64,000 nt of DNA, taken from assembly GCA_030715195.1 (NCBI GenBank), contig JAUYVI010000002.1:124001-188000 (forward strand). The letters are read 5' to 3'. Every line of letters starts with the position of its first letter. Within the stretch, counting starts at the first letter, position 1. The notes below the pieces were generated by a model that saw only the letters and a program-made list of their open reading frames with translations, made no database searches and was not told where the DNA came from. Origin of the DNA: Dongia sedimenti (GTDB taxonomy: Bacteria; Pseudomonadota; Alphaproteobacteria; Dongiales; Dongiaceae). A program made the position numbers and the translations under genes. This document shows, in pieces, positions 45,034 to 54,509 of the stretch.

Positions 45034-45960
45034 ATGGCCGCCAATCCCGGGAACCTTGGGAACATCGACCTGAAGCAGATCCAGGCCTTTCTCACAGTCG
45101 TGGAAAGCGGCGGCTTCGCCGCGGCCCAGGCGGTGCTGAACGTGAGCCCGTCGCGCTTGAGCACCTTGATCTCCGAGCTCGAGCGGCGGTTGGGGATGCG
45201 GCTCTGCCAGCGCGGCCGCGTCGGATTTCGCCTGACCGAGCGCGGCGAGGAGGTCTATCGCGCGGCGCAGCGGCTGGTGACCGGGCTGGACGCATTCCGC
45301 TCCGATGTGAGCGCGCTCGCCGGGCGCCTGGTCGGCAATCTCGCGATCGGCATGGTGGACAACATCATCTCCAACCCGGCCAACCACCTGCCGAAGGTGA
45401 TGAACCGCTATGGCGAGCGGGCGCGCGAGGTCCACATCACCATGCATATCGACGCGCCGCAGGAGCTGGAACGGAAGGTCCTGGACGGGCGGCTGGACCT
45501 GGCGATCGGCGCCTTCCACCACACCGTGCCGGGGATCGCCTATCGCGCGCTCTTTCTCGAGGAGCAAGTGCTCTATTGCGGCGCCGGCAACGTGCTGTTC
45601 GGGCGCGCCGCCGAGGCGATCTCCAACGAGGACATCCTGGCGGCCCCTTATGCCGGCCGCGGCTACATGGAGGACCGGCGGCCGCTGCGGTTCAGCGCCA
45701 GTGCCAGCTCATACTCGATGGAGGGCCTGGCGCTGATGGTGCTGTCGGGACGGTTCATCGCCTATCTGCCGAGCCATTACGCGGCGCCCTGGGTGGCGCG
45801 CGGCGAGATGCAGCCGATCCGCCCGCGCCGCCTCTCCTATCAATCGCTGTTCGAGGTCGCGGTGAAGAAAGGCGCCTCGCAGACTCCGGCCTTGCAGGCG
45901 TTTCTGGAGGATCTCTACGCGACACATGCGAAGCCGTCTCGTCGCCACCCGCGGGTCTAG
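45034..45960 (+). CDS. LysR-family transcriptional regulator
   Basis: 308-residue regulator. The N-terminal winged helix-turn-helix (about 14-72) contains LKQIQAFLTVVESGGFAAAQ and VSPSRLSTLISELERRLG. The C-terminal effector domain follows (about 95-295). It diverges from the ureohydrolase operon across 104 bases, so it most likely controls it in response to the pathway substrate or product. Its stop codon overlaps the stop of the converging acetyltransferase (CTAG at 45957-45960). Confidence 0.92.
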   Translation: MAANPGNLGNIDLKQIQAFLTVVESGGFAAAQAVLNVSPSRLSTLISELERRLGMRLCQRGRVGFRLTERGEEVYRAAQRLVTGLDAFRSDVSALAGRLVGNLAIGMVDNIISNPANHLPKVMNRYGERAREVHITMHIDAPQELERKVLDGRLDLAIGAFHHTVPGIAYRALFLEEQVLYCGAGNVLFGRAAEAISNEDILAAPYAGRGYMEDRRPLRFSASASSYSMEGLALMVLSGRFIAYLPSHYAAPWVARGEMQPIRPRRLSYQSLFEVAVKKGASQTPALQAFLEDLYATHAKPSRRHPRV

Positions 45961-46610
45961 ACGATTCGATCCAGCAGTTTCCTGAACTCGGCGTCGGCCT
46001 TTGCGGGCTTGGCGCGCATGCCTTCTGAGTTCATCACGTCTTCAAGCAGGGCGCTGGTCAGCAGGTGGTCGCGCCATTCGCCGTTGATCTTGAGATAGCC
46101 GCGCGCCTCGCCGATTTCGCGGAAGCCGAACTTGGCGAGGAGGTGGCGGCTCGGGCGGTTGTCGGGGATGCAGGCGGCATCGATGCGGTGCAGGCCGAGG
46201 CCCTGGAAGGCATGCGGCAGCAACGCGCGCATGGCGTCGGTCATGTAGCCCTGGTTGGCGTTGAGCTCGCCCATCCAGTAGCCGAGATTGGCGGCCTGGG
46301 CCACGCCGCGACGGACGTTGTTCAGGTTCACGCCGCCGATCAGGAGGTCGTCGGCTTTCCTGAAGATGTGGAAGCCGTAGCCGAGGTCGAGCCGCCATTC
46401 CTGATGGATGCGCGCGACGCGATCGCGGAACACCGCGCGCTCCAGCGCGTCCTCGCCCCAGGAGGGCTCCCAGGGCTCCAGAAAGGCCCGGCTCGCCTCG
46501 CGCACCGCGACCCATTGCTTGTAGTCGGTGCGCGACGGCGGGCGCAGATAGGTGCGCTCGCCGATCAGCTTGAAGCGCGAAAGACCGTCGGAGCGGAAGA
46601 GCGGCAGCAT
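45957..46610 (-). CDS. GNAT-family N-acetyltransferase (RimJ/RimL-like)
   Basis: 217-residue acetyltransferase. The N-terminal part TYLRPPSRTDYKQW and the acetyl-CoA region LGYWMGELNANQGYMTDAMRA fit the ribosomal-protein acetyltransferase (RimJ) group. It lies 25 bases after the M16 peptidase gene in a thrC-M16-GNAT order seen in other alphaproteobacteria. The substrate is not known. Confidence 0.88.
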   Translation of the reverse strand: MLPLFRSDGLSRFKLIGERTYLRPPSRTDYKQWVAVREASRAFLEPWEPSWGEDALERAVFRDRVARIHQEWRLDLGYGFHIFRKADDLLIGGVNLNNVRRGVAQAANLGYWMGELNANQGYMTDAMRALLPHAFQGLGLHRIDAACIPDNRPSRHLLAKFGFREIGEARGYLKINGEWRDHLLTSALLEDVMNSEGMRAKPAKADAEFRKLLDRIV

Positions 46611-46635
46611 CGCGCGCGTTCCTCCCGACCCGGTC

Positions 46636-47940
46636 TCAGGCGAGGCGGCGCCGAACCGCGTCGAGGCTCGGCACCTGGGCGACCGGACCCAGCGAGGCCA
46701 GGGTCGGCGCCGAGGCGAAGATGCGCTTGGCGATGCGGGCGATGTCGGCGGTGCCGACCGCCTCGATCTTGGCCACCACCTCCTCGGCGGGGATCGCCCG
46801 GTCGTAGAGCAGGAGCTGGGACGCGAGCTGCTCGCAGCGGCTGCTGGTACCCTCGCGCGACATTAGCGTGCCGGCCTTCAATTGCGCGGCGGCGCGCTTC
46901 ACCTCCTCCTCGTTCAGGGTGTCCGCGACCTTCAGCACCTCGTCGATGATGACCGGCATCATCTCGGCCGCCTCCTTCTCGCCGGTGCCGGCATAGATGC
47001 CGAACAGGCCGGCATCGCTGTAGGAGCTGGAGAAGGTGTGGATGGAGTAGACCAGGCCGCGCTTCTCGCGCACCTCCTGGAACAGGCGCGAGGACATGCC
47101 GCCGCCGAGGAGCTGCGACAGCACCGCCGCGGCGTAGTAGTCGGGATCGTGATAGCTGACGCCGGAGAAGCCGAGCACGACGTTGACCTGCTCGAGGTCG
47201 CGCTCCTCACGGTGCTCGCCGCCGCGATAGGCCGCGGTCTCGGTGCCGGGCTCGGCGCCTTTCGGCAGGCGATCAAGCAGACGCGTGGCGAGATCGACCA
47301 GGCGATCGTGGTCGATATTGCCGGCGGCGGCGACAATCATGCGCTCCGGGCGATAGCGGCTTTCGAGATAGCCGGCCACGACGTCGCGCGGCAGCTTGCC
47401 GATGATCTCGGCGCGGCCGAGGGTCGGCCAGCCCATCGGCTGGTCGGGAAAGGCGACTTCCTGGAAGTGGTCGAAGATGATGTCGTCGGGCGTATCCTCG
47501 GCCTGGCCGATCTCCTGCAGCACCACGGCGCGCTCGCGCTCCAGTTCGGCCTCGTCATAGACCGAGTTCTGCAGGATGTCGGCCAGCACGTCGATCGCCA
47601 GCGCCATGTCGGCGCTGAGCATCTTGGCGTAATACGCGGTCTGCTCGCGGCCGGTATAGGCGTTGAGCAGCCCGCCGACCGATTCGATTTCCTCGGCGAT
47701 CTCACGGGCGTTGCGACGCTTGGTGCCCTTGAAGGCCATGTGCTCCAGCAGATGCGCGACGCCGTTATGCTCCAGCGTCTCGTGCCGCGTGCCGACGCCG
47801 GCCCAGATGCCGAGCGAGACGGTCTCGACCGAATCCATGCGGTCGGTTGCCACCCTGAGGCCGTTGGGCAGGGTGGTGATGCGGACGGAGTTCGAGGGAG
47901 TGGGCTTTTGGATGTTCAACGCGTTTGCTTTCCTTTGCAC
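46636..47940 (-). CDS. M16-family zinc peptidase
   Basis: 434-residue protein of the M16 (pitrilysin/processing-peptidase) family. The inverted zinc motif is HLLEH (H63, E66, H67) in GVAHLLEHMAFKGT, with the third ligand likely in the following RERAVVLQEIGQ segment. C-terminal REKRGLVYSIHTFSS is the family's second conserved site. It resembles the mitochondrial-processing-peptidase beta-like bacterial proteins. GTG start at 47940 has GGAG five bases upstream; a TTG at 47919 with AGGAAAG before it is an alternative. Confidence 0.93.
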   Translation of the reverse strand: MQRKANALNIQKPTPSNSVRITTLPNGLRVATDRMDSVETVSLGIWAGVGTRHETLEHNGVAHLLEHMAFKGTKRRNAREIAEEIESVGGLLNAYTGREQTAYYAKMLSADMALAIDVLADILQNSVYDEAELERERAVVLQEIGQAEDTPDDIIFDHFQEVAFPDQPMGWPTLGRAEIIGKLPRDVVAGYLESRYRPERMIVAAAGNIDHDRLVDLATRLLDRLPKGAEPGTETAAYRGGEHREERDLEQVNVVLGFSGVSYHDPDYYAAAVLSQLLGGGMSSRLFQEVREKRGLVYSIHTFSSSYSDAGLFGIYAGTGEKEAAEMMPVIIDEVLKVADTLNEEEVKRAAAQLKAGTLMSREGTSSRCEQLASQLLLYDRAIPAEEVVAKIEAVGTADIARIAKRIFASAPTLASLGPVAQVPSLDAVRRRLA

Positions 47941-47947
47941 CTAAACT

Positions 47948-48038
47948 CCGTCATGCCCGGACTTGGTCCGGGCATCCACGCCTTTGCATCCTGCGGCACC
48001 CAAGGCGTGGATCCCCGCGCCTAGCGCGGGGATGACGG
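47948..48038. repeat. Palindromic intergenic repeat, family 2 (copy 2)
   Basis: A 91-base dyad, CCGTCATGCCCGGACTTGG to CGCGGGGATGACGG, with internal arms GGCATCCACGCCTT and AAGGCGTGGATCCC. It fills the gap between the thrC stop and the M16 start in the same transcription direction. The unit is close to copy 1 in length and layout. Confidence 0.9.
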
Positions 48039-48063
48039 AAGAGAATGAAATCGACCTTCTCAT

Positions 48064-49470
48064 CTAGTTACCAGATCCGCTGCGCCGGTGGCTCAGCACG
48101 TAGTCTTGGATCTTGCCGAGATCCTTCGGCAGCACGTCGTAGCGTTCGCGGCGGCTCAACAGATTGCCGAGATGCGCCGGCAAGGCAGGACGGATACCGG
48201 TCGCCTTCTCCACCGCGTCGGGGAATTTGGCAGGATGGGCGGTCGCGAGGGCGACCACCGGGATCGATTTGTCCTTGCGCGCGGCTTCCGCGGCGGCGAC
48301 GCCGATCGCGGAATGCGGGTCGATCAGCATGCCGGTGCGCTTGTAGAGGTCGGCCATGGCCTTGAGCGTGCCGGCATCGTCGAGCTTGTAGCCGGTGAAC
48401 AGCTTCTGCACGGCGGGCCAGCCGGATTTCGGCGCCGCGAACCGGCCGGTCTTGCGGAAGGCGTTCATCGCCTCGCCGAGCTTCGGCCCGTTGCGCTTGA
48501 AGAGATCAAACAGCAGGCGCTCGAGATTGCTGGAGATCTGGATGTCCATCGACGGGCTGAGGCTCGGCACCACGCCGGACACTTTCATCGATCCGCTCTT
48601 GAAGAAGCGAGTCAGGATGTCGTTGCGGTTCGAGCCGACGATGAATTGCGATACATCCAGACCCATCTGCTTCGCCGCATAGCCGGCATAGACATTGCCG
48701 AAATTGCCGCTCGGCACCGAGAAGGCCAGCTTGCGGTTGGGGGCGCCGAGCGCCACCGCGGCGGTCACGTAATAGACGATCTGGGCCATGACCCGGGCCC
48801 AGTTGATCGAGTTGACCGCCGACATGCCGATCTTGTCGCTGAAGGCGTGGTCGTTGAAGCAGGCCTTCACGATGTCCTGGCAGTCGTCGAAGCTGCCGTC
48901 GATCGCGATGTTGAAGACATTGCCGGCATCGATGGTGGTCATCTGGCGGCGCTGGACCTCGGAGACACGGCCCAGCGGATGCAGGATGAAGATGTCGATT
49001 GCGCGGCGGTCGCGGCAGGCTTCGAGCGCCGCCGAGCCGGTATCGCCCGAAGTGGCGCCGATGATGGTGACGCGGCGGCCCTGCTTTTTCAGCACATGGT
49101 CATAGAGCCGGCCGACCAGCTGCAGCGCCAGGTCCTTGAAGGCCAGGGTCGGGCCGTGGAACAGTTCCTCGATCCAGACCCCCTCGCCCACTTCGACGAG
49201 CGGCGTCACCGCGGCGTGGCGGAAGCCGGCATAGGTCTCGGCCACCATGGATTGGAAGGTCTTCTGCGGGATCGCTTTGCCGATGAACGGCGCCATGACG
49301 GCGGCCGCGACCTCGGCATAGGGTTTGCCGTCGAAACCGGCGAGGGTCTTCGGCTTCAGGCTGGGCCAGGATTCCGGAACATAGAGCCCGCCATCCCGGG
49401 CGAGGCCGGCCAACAGAACCGCCTCGAAATCGAGCCGCGGCGCGGCGCCGCGGGTGCTGATATAGCGCAA
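48064..49470 (-). CDS. thrC: Threonine synthase
   Basis: PLP enzyme that turns O-phosphohomoserine into threonine, the step after homoserine kinase (thrB at 18889-19851). 468 residues from a TTG at 49470, with GGAGG six bases before it; the longer open frame to 49524 has no such site. The PLP lysine is K112 in HGPTLAFKDLALQ. Phosphate binding is in GATSGDTGSAA and the C-terminal SVPSGNFGNVYAG. It lies upstream of the M16 and GNAT genes. Confidence 0.95.
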   Translation of the reverse strand: MRYISTRGAAPRLDFEAVLLAGLARDGGLYVPESWPSLKPKTLAGFDGKPYAEVAAAVMAPFIGKAIPQKTFQSMVAETYAGFRHAAVTPLVEVGEGVWIEELFHGPTLAFKDLALQLVGRLYDHVLKKQGRRVTIIGATSGDTGSAALEACRDRRAIDIFILHPLGRVSEVQRRQMTTIDAGNVFNIAIDGSFDDCQDIVKACFNDHAFSDKIGMSAVNSINWARVMAQIVYYVTAAVALGAPNRKLAFSVPSGNFGNVYAGYAAKQMGLDVSQFIVGSNRNDILTRFFKSGSMKVSGVVPSLSPSMDIQISSNLERLLFDLFKRNGPKLGEAMNAFRKTGRFAAPKSGWPAVQKLFTGYKLDDAGTLKAMADLYKRTGMLIDPHSAIGVAAAEAARKDKSIPVVALATAHPAKFPDAVEKATGIRPALPAHLGNLLSRRERYDVLPKDLGKIQDYVLSHRRSGSGN

Positions 49471-49557
49471 AATCCACCTCCAAATGGGTGGCCGTACAGT
49501 AGTTTGCCGGATGTTCCGAGGCAACCGCGCAGGCTTTGCCGTTTCCGAATACCCGAA

Positions 49558-49588
49558 GTCATCCCGGGACTTGGCCCCCGGATCCGCG
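49558..49588. repeat. Half copy of intergenic repeat family 2
   Basis: GTCATCCCGGGACTTGGCC and CCCGGATCC match the left arm of the family 2 repeats at 40430 and 47948, without the right arm. It lies in the 142-base gap between a histidine kinase gene and thrC. Confidence 0.65.
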
Positions 49589-49612
49589 GCGGCGTAGGCG
49601 GTTTCCGCCCGC

Positions 49613-51655
49613 CTATTGCAGACGGTCGGGCGGGAGCCAGAGGGTGGCGGTGGTGCCTTCGCCGATGCGGCTGTGGAGAGTGATGGTGCCGCCGTGCATT
49701 TCGGCCAGGCGGCGGGAGATGGCGAGGCCGAGGCCGGTCCCTTCCCGCTTGCGGCTCACGTTGCTGTCATTCCCCTGGAAGAAGGGCTCGAAGGCGCGTT
49801 CGATGGTCTCGGGCGACATGCCGCGGCCGGTATCGGCGACGCTGACGGTGAGGCCGTCGCCATTGGCCGAAGCCTTCAGCTCCACCCTTCCGCCGGGCGG
49901 CGTGAACTTGGCGGCATTGGTCAGCAGGTTGAGCACGATCTGGGTGATCGCGCGCTGATCGCCGTGCAGGCCCACCGCGCCCAGCGAGATATGGGTGGCG
50001 AAGGAGACCTCCTTGCCGTCGATCTCCTGGGTCACGAAGCGCGCCGCGGCGCCGAGCACCGCGCCGACGTCGAACACCTCCTCGATCAGCGGGAACTTGC
50101 CGGCCTCGATCTTCGACATGTCGAGGATGTCGTTGATCATGCGCAAGAGATGCCGGCCCGAGCCGGCGATGTCGTTGACGCATTCGCGCTGGCGGTCGTT
50201 GAGGGCGCCGTAGGCCTGGCTGTTCAGCACGTCCGCGAAGCCGATGACGGCATTCATCGGCGTGCGCAATTCATGGCTGACGGTGGCGAGGAAGCTGGTC
50301 TTGGCGCGGTTGGCGGCCTCGGCCTGCTTCATCGCGGTTTCCAGCTCCTGCCGGCTTTCCTCGAGATCGAGCTCACGCTGCTTCTGGGCCGAGACGTCGA
50401 TCAGCATGCCGCGCAGCTCAAGCGAGCCGTCGACCTTGCGATCGACGCGGAAGAGATCGCGGACCCAGATCACGCGGCCGTCGGCGTTGACGATCCGGTA
50501 TTCCCATTCATGGTCCTGGTCAGGCGTGAGCTCGGCCGCGGCGAGGCGCTTCATGCGCTCGCGGTCGTCCGGGTGGAGAAAATTGATCCAGGCGCGCGGT
50601 TTCTGCCATTCGGCCATGGAATGGCCGAACATCGCCATCGCGCGCTCGCCGATATACGTGTAGTCGAGGAAATGCGGGCCTTCCTTGGCATAGGGAACGA
50701 TGCGGCTGCTTTCCATCATCATCTGCAGGCGGCTCTGGCCTTCCAGGACCTCGTCCTGCTGGCGATCCTGCTCGGCCCGGGCGATCGCGACCACCAGCAG
50801 GCCGATCAGCACCGCGGCCAGCATGGCGGCCAGGGCGATGCGCTCGCCGTCGAGCGCGAAATGCGGGAACGGCATCACGCCGTAGCGCGCCGCGCCGACC
50901 AGGGCGACGGCGATCAGCAGGGCCGAGAGGCTGGCGCCGCGGCGGCCATAGGAGATCGCGCCCCAGAAGGCGAGCGGCAGGCAGATCACCGCCAGGGTCG
51001 AGACCCCGAGCGCCAGACCGGGCGTCATCCAGCCGACCATGAACAGCAGCCAGCAGGCCGAGCTGGCGAGCGCCGCGATCTCCATCCAGCGCGGGCCGCG
51101 CACCCGCGCCTGGGTCACCCAGACCAACGCCATCGGCACGGTCATCAGCACCGCGGTCGCATCGGCGGTCGCCCAGCCGAACCAGAGGGCGAGCGGGTGC
51201 ATATCGGTGTGTGGACCGACCAACAGCACGCCGACGATGCCGGAGAGCGCCGGAACCACCACCACGCCGAACAGGATAAAGCGCTGCAGATCGTCCTGGG
51301 TGCGGAACCGGGGATCGAAGGGCGCGAAGCGCGCCATCACGGCATAGGCCAGCACGGCCTCGATCACGTCGCCGGTCGCCGCAATCAGCGAGCCGGGGGC
51401 GCCGCCGCGGGAAATGGCCTCGACCGCGACCGCGAGGATCGCCGCCGCCGGCAGAGCGCGCCAGCCGTAGAGCACCAAAGGCGCCAAGGCCACGGCGCCG
51501 CACCAGAACAGGCCGAGGCCGCCGTCATTCCAAGGGAGGAGGCTCGACGCGACCAGGCGGCTGGCCAGCGCCCCGAACAGCGAGACCGCCGCCGCGTAAT
51601 AGAGCCGGACGCGGTTCTCTTCAGAGCGGAAATCTATGGCGAGCTTCGGCATCAT
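49613..51655 (-). CDS. Membrane hybrid-type sensor histidine kinase (MASE1-PAS-HisKA-HATPase)
   Basis: About 680 residues. The N-terminal third is a multi-helix membrane sensor of the MASE1 type (eight or so segments). Then follow a PAS/PAC domain (FLDYTYIGERAMAMFGHS, REYRI-like EWEYRIVN), a coiled linker, HisKA with H in ATVSHELRTPMNAV, and the ATPase domain (NLLTNAAKFTPPG, DTGRGMSPE, GTGLGLAISRRL). No receiver domain follows, and no response regulator is adjacent. Start ATG at 51655 (MMPKLAIDF, with GGGGGCG upstream) is preferred; an ATG at 51748 would add 31 residues. Confidence 0.88.
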   Translation of the reverse strand: MMPKLAIDFRSEENRVRLYYAAAVSLFGALASRLVASSLLPWNDGGLGLFWCGAVALAPLVLYGWRALPAAAILAVAVEAISRGGAPGSLIAATGDVIEAVLAYAVMARFAPFDPRFRTQDDLQRFILFGVVVVPALSGIVGVLLVGPHTDMHPLALWFGWATADATAVLMTVPMALVWVTQARVRGPRWMEIAALASSACWLLFMVGWMTPGLALGVSTLAVICLPLAFWGAISYGRRGASLSALLIAVALVGAARYGVMPFPHFALDGERIALAAMLAAVLIGLLVVAIARAEQDRQQDEVLEGQSRLQMMMESSRIVPYAKEGPHFLDYTYIGERAMAMFGHSMAEWQKPRAWINFLHPDDRERMKRLAAAELTPDQDHEWEYRIVNADGRVIWVRDLFRVDRKVDGSLELRGMLIDVSAQKQRELDLEESRQELETAMKQAEAANRAKTSFLATVSHELRTPMNAVIGFADVLNSQAYGALNDRQRECVNDIAGSGRHLLRMINDILDMSKIEAGKFPLIEEVFDVGAVLGAAARFVTQEIDGKEVSFATHISLGAVGLHGDQRAITQIVLNLLTNAAKFTPPGGRVELKASANGDGLTVSVADTGRGMSPETIERAFEPFFQGNDSNVSRKREGTGLGLAISRRLAEMHGGTITLHSRIGEGTTATLWLPPDRLQ

Positions 51656-51830
51656 GCTGGTGCGCCCCCGACGGGCAGCTTGCCAGCCGCGCGACGCGGG
51701 CGGCAAGCCGCTTGGCGCGTAGTCTTCCGACTCTGTGACCATTCCCACACCCGACCGATTTCGTCGCGTCGACGGATGAAGAATACGGTGTGGGCCGTGA
51801 TCGGCCCGTGACCGAAGGCTAGCGCATTGT

Positions 51831-53354
51831 TCAGTCGGGCAAATAGCGGCGCTGCAGATGCGCCTTGAAGACCTCGACGTCGAGCGGGCGGCCGGTCGCC
51901 GCGGTCACGATCTCCGCGGTCGTCAGGCTGGAGCCGCGCTCATGCACGTTCGGGCGCAGCCAGGCCATCAGCGGCGCGAAATCACCGCGCGCGATCGCGG
52001 CCGGAATCCGCGGATCGGCTTCGCAGGCGGCTGCGTACAGCTGCGCCGCGGTCATGGCACCGAGGCTGTAGCACGGGAAGTAGCCGACCGCGCCGTCGAA
52101 CCAGTGAATGTCCTGCAAACAGCCTTCGCGATCGCTGGGCGGCTTGATCCCGAGCAAGGACTTCATCCCTTCATTCCAGGCGGCTGGGATATCGCCCACC
52201 TGGAGATCGCCCTTCACCAGCGCCTGCTCAAGGCGATAGCGCAGGATGACATGGGCCGGATAGGTCACCTCATCGGCATCGACCCGGATGAAGCCCGGCT
52301 CGACCCGGCTGTAAAGCCGCCGCAGGTTGTCCGGCGCGAAGGCGGCCTCGTTGCCGGGGAAGGTCTCGTTCAAGAGCGGCGAGAGGAAGGTGCAGAAGTC
52401 CAGGCTGCGCGACGCCTGCATCTCGACCAGCAGCGACTGGCTCTCGTGCAGCGCCATGCCGCGCGCCTGGCCGACCGGCTGCAGCCGCCATTGGCTGGGC
52501 AGGCCGCGCTCGTACATCGCATGGCCGGTCTCGTGGATGATCCCCATCAAGGCCGAGGTCACCTGGTCCTCGGCATAGCGGGTGGTGATGCGCACGTCGT
52601 CCGGCACGCCGCCGCAGAACGGATGCAGGCTGGTGTCGAGCCGGCCGTGATCGAAATCGAAGCCGATCGTCTTCATCACCCGCTCGCCGAGCGCCTTCTG
52701 CTTCTCGACCGGAAACGGACCCTTGGGCTCGATCGGGGCCGGCGCCTTGGCCTGGCGCTCGAGCACCGCGCCGAGGAAATCGGGCAGGAAGGCGGCATAG
52801 TCGGCGAACACCGCATCGATGTCCGCGGTGCGGCTGCCGGGCTCGTATTCGTCCATCAGCGCTTCATAAGGCGAGAGGCCGAGCTTCTCCGCCTTGGCCT
52901 GCGCCGCCTCGCGCACCAGGCGGATGATCGCCTCGAGATGCGGCTTCACCATGGCGAAGTCGCCGGCGGGGCGCGCCTGGCGCCAGACCGCCTCGCAGGA
53001 AGTCGCCGCCTTGCTCATGGCTTCGACCAGATCGGAATTGAGCGCGGTCGCATGGACATGGACCCGGCGCATCTCGTGCAGATTGGCGCGCTGCCAGGGG
53101 TCGAGGCCCTTCGCCTCCTCATGCGCGGCTTGCAGGAGCTCGCCGGTCTTCGGTTCGGTGAGGAGCTGGTGCGAGACCACGCCCAGGGCCGCCAATTGCT
53201 CGGCCCGGGCGGAATGCCCGCCTTCCGGCATCATCGCCGACATGTCCCAGTGCAGCATGCCGGCGGCGTCGCGCAAGGCCGACCAGCGGCGGAAACGGTT
53301 CTCCAGGTTCTCGTAGGCGCCCACCGTATTCGACTTGGCCGTGTTCTGGCTCAC
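51831..53354 (-). CDS. M32-family metallocarboxypeptidase
   Basis: 507-residue zinc carboxypeptidase of the Taq type. The zinc motif is HETGH (H274, E275, H278) in GIIHETGHAMYE, followed by the family's conserved DQVTSALM before it and ESQSLLVEMQ after it, which supplies the third ligand glutamate. It removes C-terminal residues from peptides in the cytoplasm. Its ATG overlaps the SURF1 stop by four bases (53351-53354), so it is coupled to the oxidase assembly gene. Confidence 0.94.
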   Translation of the reverse strand: MSQNTAKSNTVGAYENLENRFRRWSALRDAAGMLHWDMSAMMPEGGHSARAEQLAALGVVSHQLLTEPKTGELLQAAHEEAKGLDPWQRANLHEMRRVHVHATALNSDLVEAMSKAATSCEAVWRQARPAGDFAMVKPHLEAIIRLVREAAQAKAEKLGLSPYEALMDEYEPGSRTADIDAVFADYAAFLPDFLGAVLERQAKAPAPIEPKGPFPVEKQKALGERVMKTIGFDFDHGRLDTSLHPFCGGVPDDVRITTRYAEDQVTSALMGIIHETGHAMYERGLPSQWRLQPVGQARGMALHESQSLLVEMQASRSLDFCTFLSPLLNETFPGNEAAFAPDNLRRLYSRVEPGFIRVDADEVTYPAHVILRYRLEQALVKGDLQVGDIPAAWNEGMKSLLGIKPPSDREGCLQDIHWFDGAVGYFPCYSLGAMTAAQLYAAACEADPRIPAAIARGDFAPLMAWLRPNVHERGSSLTTAEIVTAATGRPLDVEVFKAHLQRRYLPD

Positions 53355-54085
53355 CGCTGGCCTCGCTCGCGTTCCAGTTTCAGGTGAAAGATCACATACA
53401 CAACCGCCAGCGAGAGCGCCAGCAATGCCCAGGTGATCGCGTATTGCAGGTGATCGTTGGGCAGGTTGATCCGGGCCTGGCCGCCGATCGGGAAGCCGCC
53501 GGGATTGGGCGCGAGATCCGCGTCGAGATAGAGATCGGTGCGGGCCGGGATGCCGGCGGCCTCAACCATCTCGGCCGGGCTCAAGTAGAACCAGACGTTC
53601 TTGGCGGGCTCGTTGTCGGGCTGGAAGGTCGCCTTCTGCTGCGGCAGGCGGAGGATGCCGTCGATCGTGACCGTGCCCGAAACCTGACCCGCGGCGCGGG
53701 TCTCGGGCAGCTTCATATTCTCCGGAACCCAGCCGCGCTCGATCAGCACGGTCTCGCCGCCGTTTGGTTCATTGGGGTCGATCTTCAGAGGCGTCACGAT
53801 CCAGTAGCCGACATTGCCGTTCTGGGACCGGGCGGCGAGATAGAACTCGTGCGCATGGTCGAAGCTGCCGGTCACGGCGACGCGGCGGAACTCGAACGGG
53901 GCCAGATCGGCGCCCGGCGGCGGCAGCGGGACCGGATCGGCCGTGGTGCGCTCCACGCGCTCGGCGATCAGGCCTTCCTTCCAATGCAGGCGCTGCACCT
54001 GCCAGACCGAGAGACCGATCATGACCAGGATCGCCGGCACCGTGAAGACGGTCGGCCAGAAGGTGGGGCGAAAGGGAAGACGCAT
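53351..54085 (-). CDS. surf1: SURF1-family cytochrome oxidase assembly protein
   Basis: 244-residue protein with one helix at each end (about 13-31 and 213-232) and a periplasmic loop between, the SURF1 layout. N-terminal PFRPTFWPTVFTVPAIL, WQVQRLHWKE and GYWIVTPL are typical. It delivers heme a to subunit I in aa3 oxidases. It lies at the end of the oxidase gene group and is overlapped by the M32 gene. Confidence 0.94.
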   Translation of the reverse strand: MRLPFRPTFWPTVFTVPAILVMIGLSVWQVQRLHWKEGLIAERVERTTADPVPLPPPGADLAPFEFRRVAVTGSFDHAHEFYLAARSQNGNVGYWIVTPLKIDPNEPNGGETVLIERGWVPENMKLPETRAAGQVSGTVTIDGILRLPQQKATFQPDNEPAKNVWFYLSPAEMVEAAGIPARTDLYLDADLAPNPGGFPIGGQARINLPNDHLQYAITWALLALSLAVVYVIFHLKLERERGQR

Positions 54086-54118
54086 GGTGCTGCCTAGATA
54101 ATCAGAGCGGGCGGCGAT

Positions 54119-54493
54119 TCAACGGTTGTTCCCATTGGCGTCGCCGCTCCCGGCCCGGTGATGGAGCTGGAGCGCCATCAGCACGGTCTTGGCGGGGCGC
54201 ATCAGCAGGGCGCCGCCGCCGAGCGTGATCGGGATCAGCAGAACGACGAACAGCCAGTACGGGGGATTGAGGGTGAACTCGACCCAGAAGGCGACTCCCA
54301 TGACGATCGCGCCCCAGATCAGGATGACGAAGGCGATCGGCCCGTCGCCGGTCTCTTCGGAATGGAAGTCGAGGCCGCAATTCGAGCAGGCGGGAGCGGG
54401 TTTGAGGAAACCCATCAGCAGCTTGCCCTGGCCGCAGCGCGGGCAGACGCCCGCGAGACCGGATGCGATCGGCGAGCGGTAGCCGGCGGTCAC
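54119..54493 (-). CDS. DUF983-family zinc-ribbon membrane protein
   Basis: 124-residue protein with an N-terminal zinc-ribbon (CPRCGQGKLL, then ACSNCGLDF) and two hydrophobic helices (about 52-72 and 79-98). DUF983 genes are regularly found next to cytochrome oxidase genes, and the role is unknown. The start is GTG at 54493; a clear ribosome binding site is missing. A terminator separates it from ctaE upstream. Confidence 0.85.
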   Translation of the reverse strand: MTAGYRSPIASGLAGVCPRCGQGKLLMGFLKPAPACSNCGLDFHSEETGDGPIAFVILIWGAIVMGVAFWVEFTLNPPYWLFVVLLIPITLGGGALLMRPAKTVLMALQLHHRAGSGDANGNNR

Positions 54494-54509
54494 GGGGTGC
54501 GCTCTGCTG

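Noticed and set aside
49616-51811. 731-codon open frame on the plus strand opposite the MASE1 histidine kinase
   Set aside because: The opposite strand has all kinase motifs in order; this frame has low-complexity Gly/Asp/His/Gln content.
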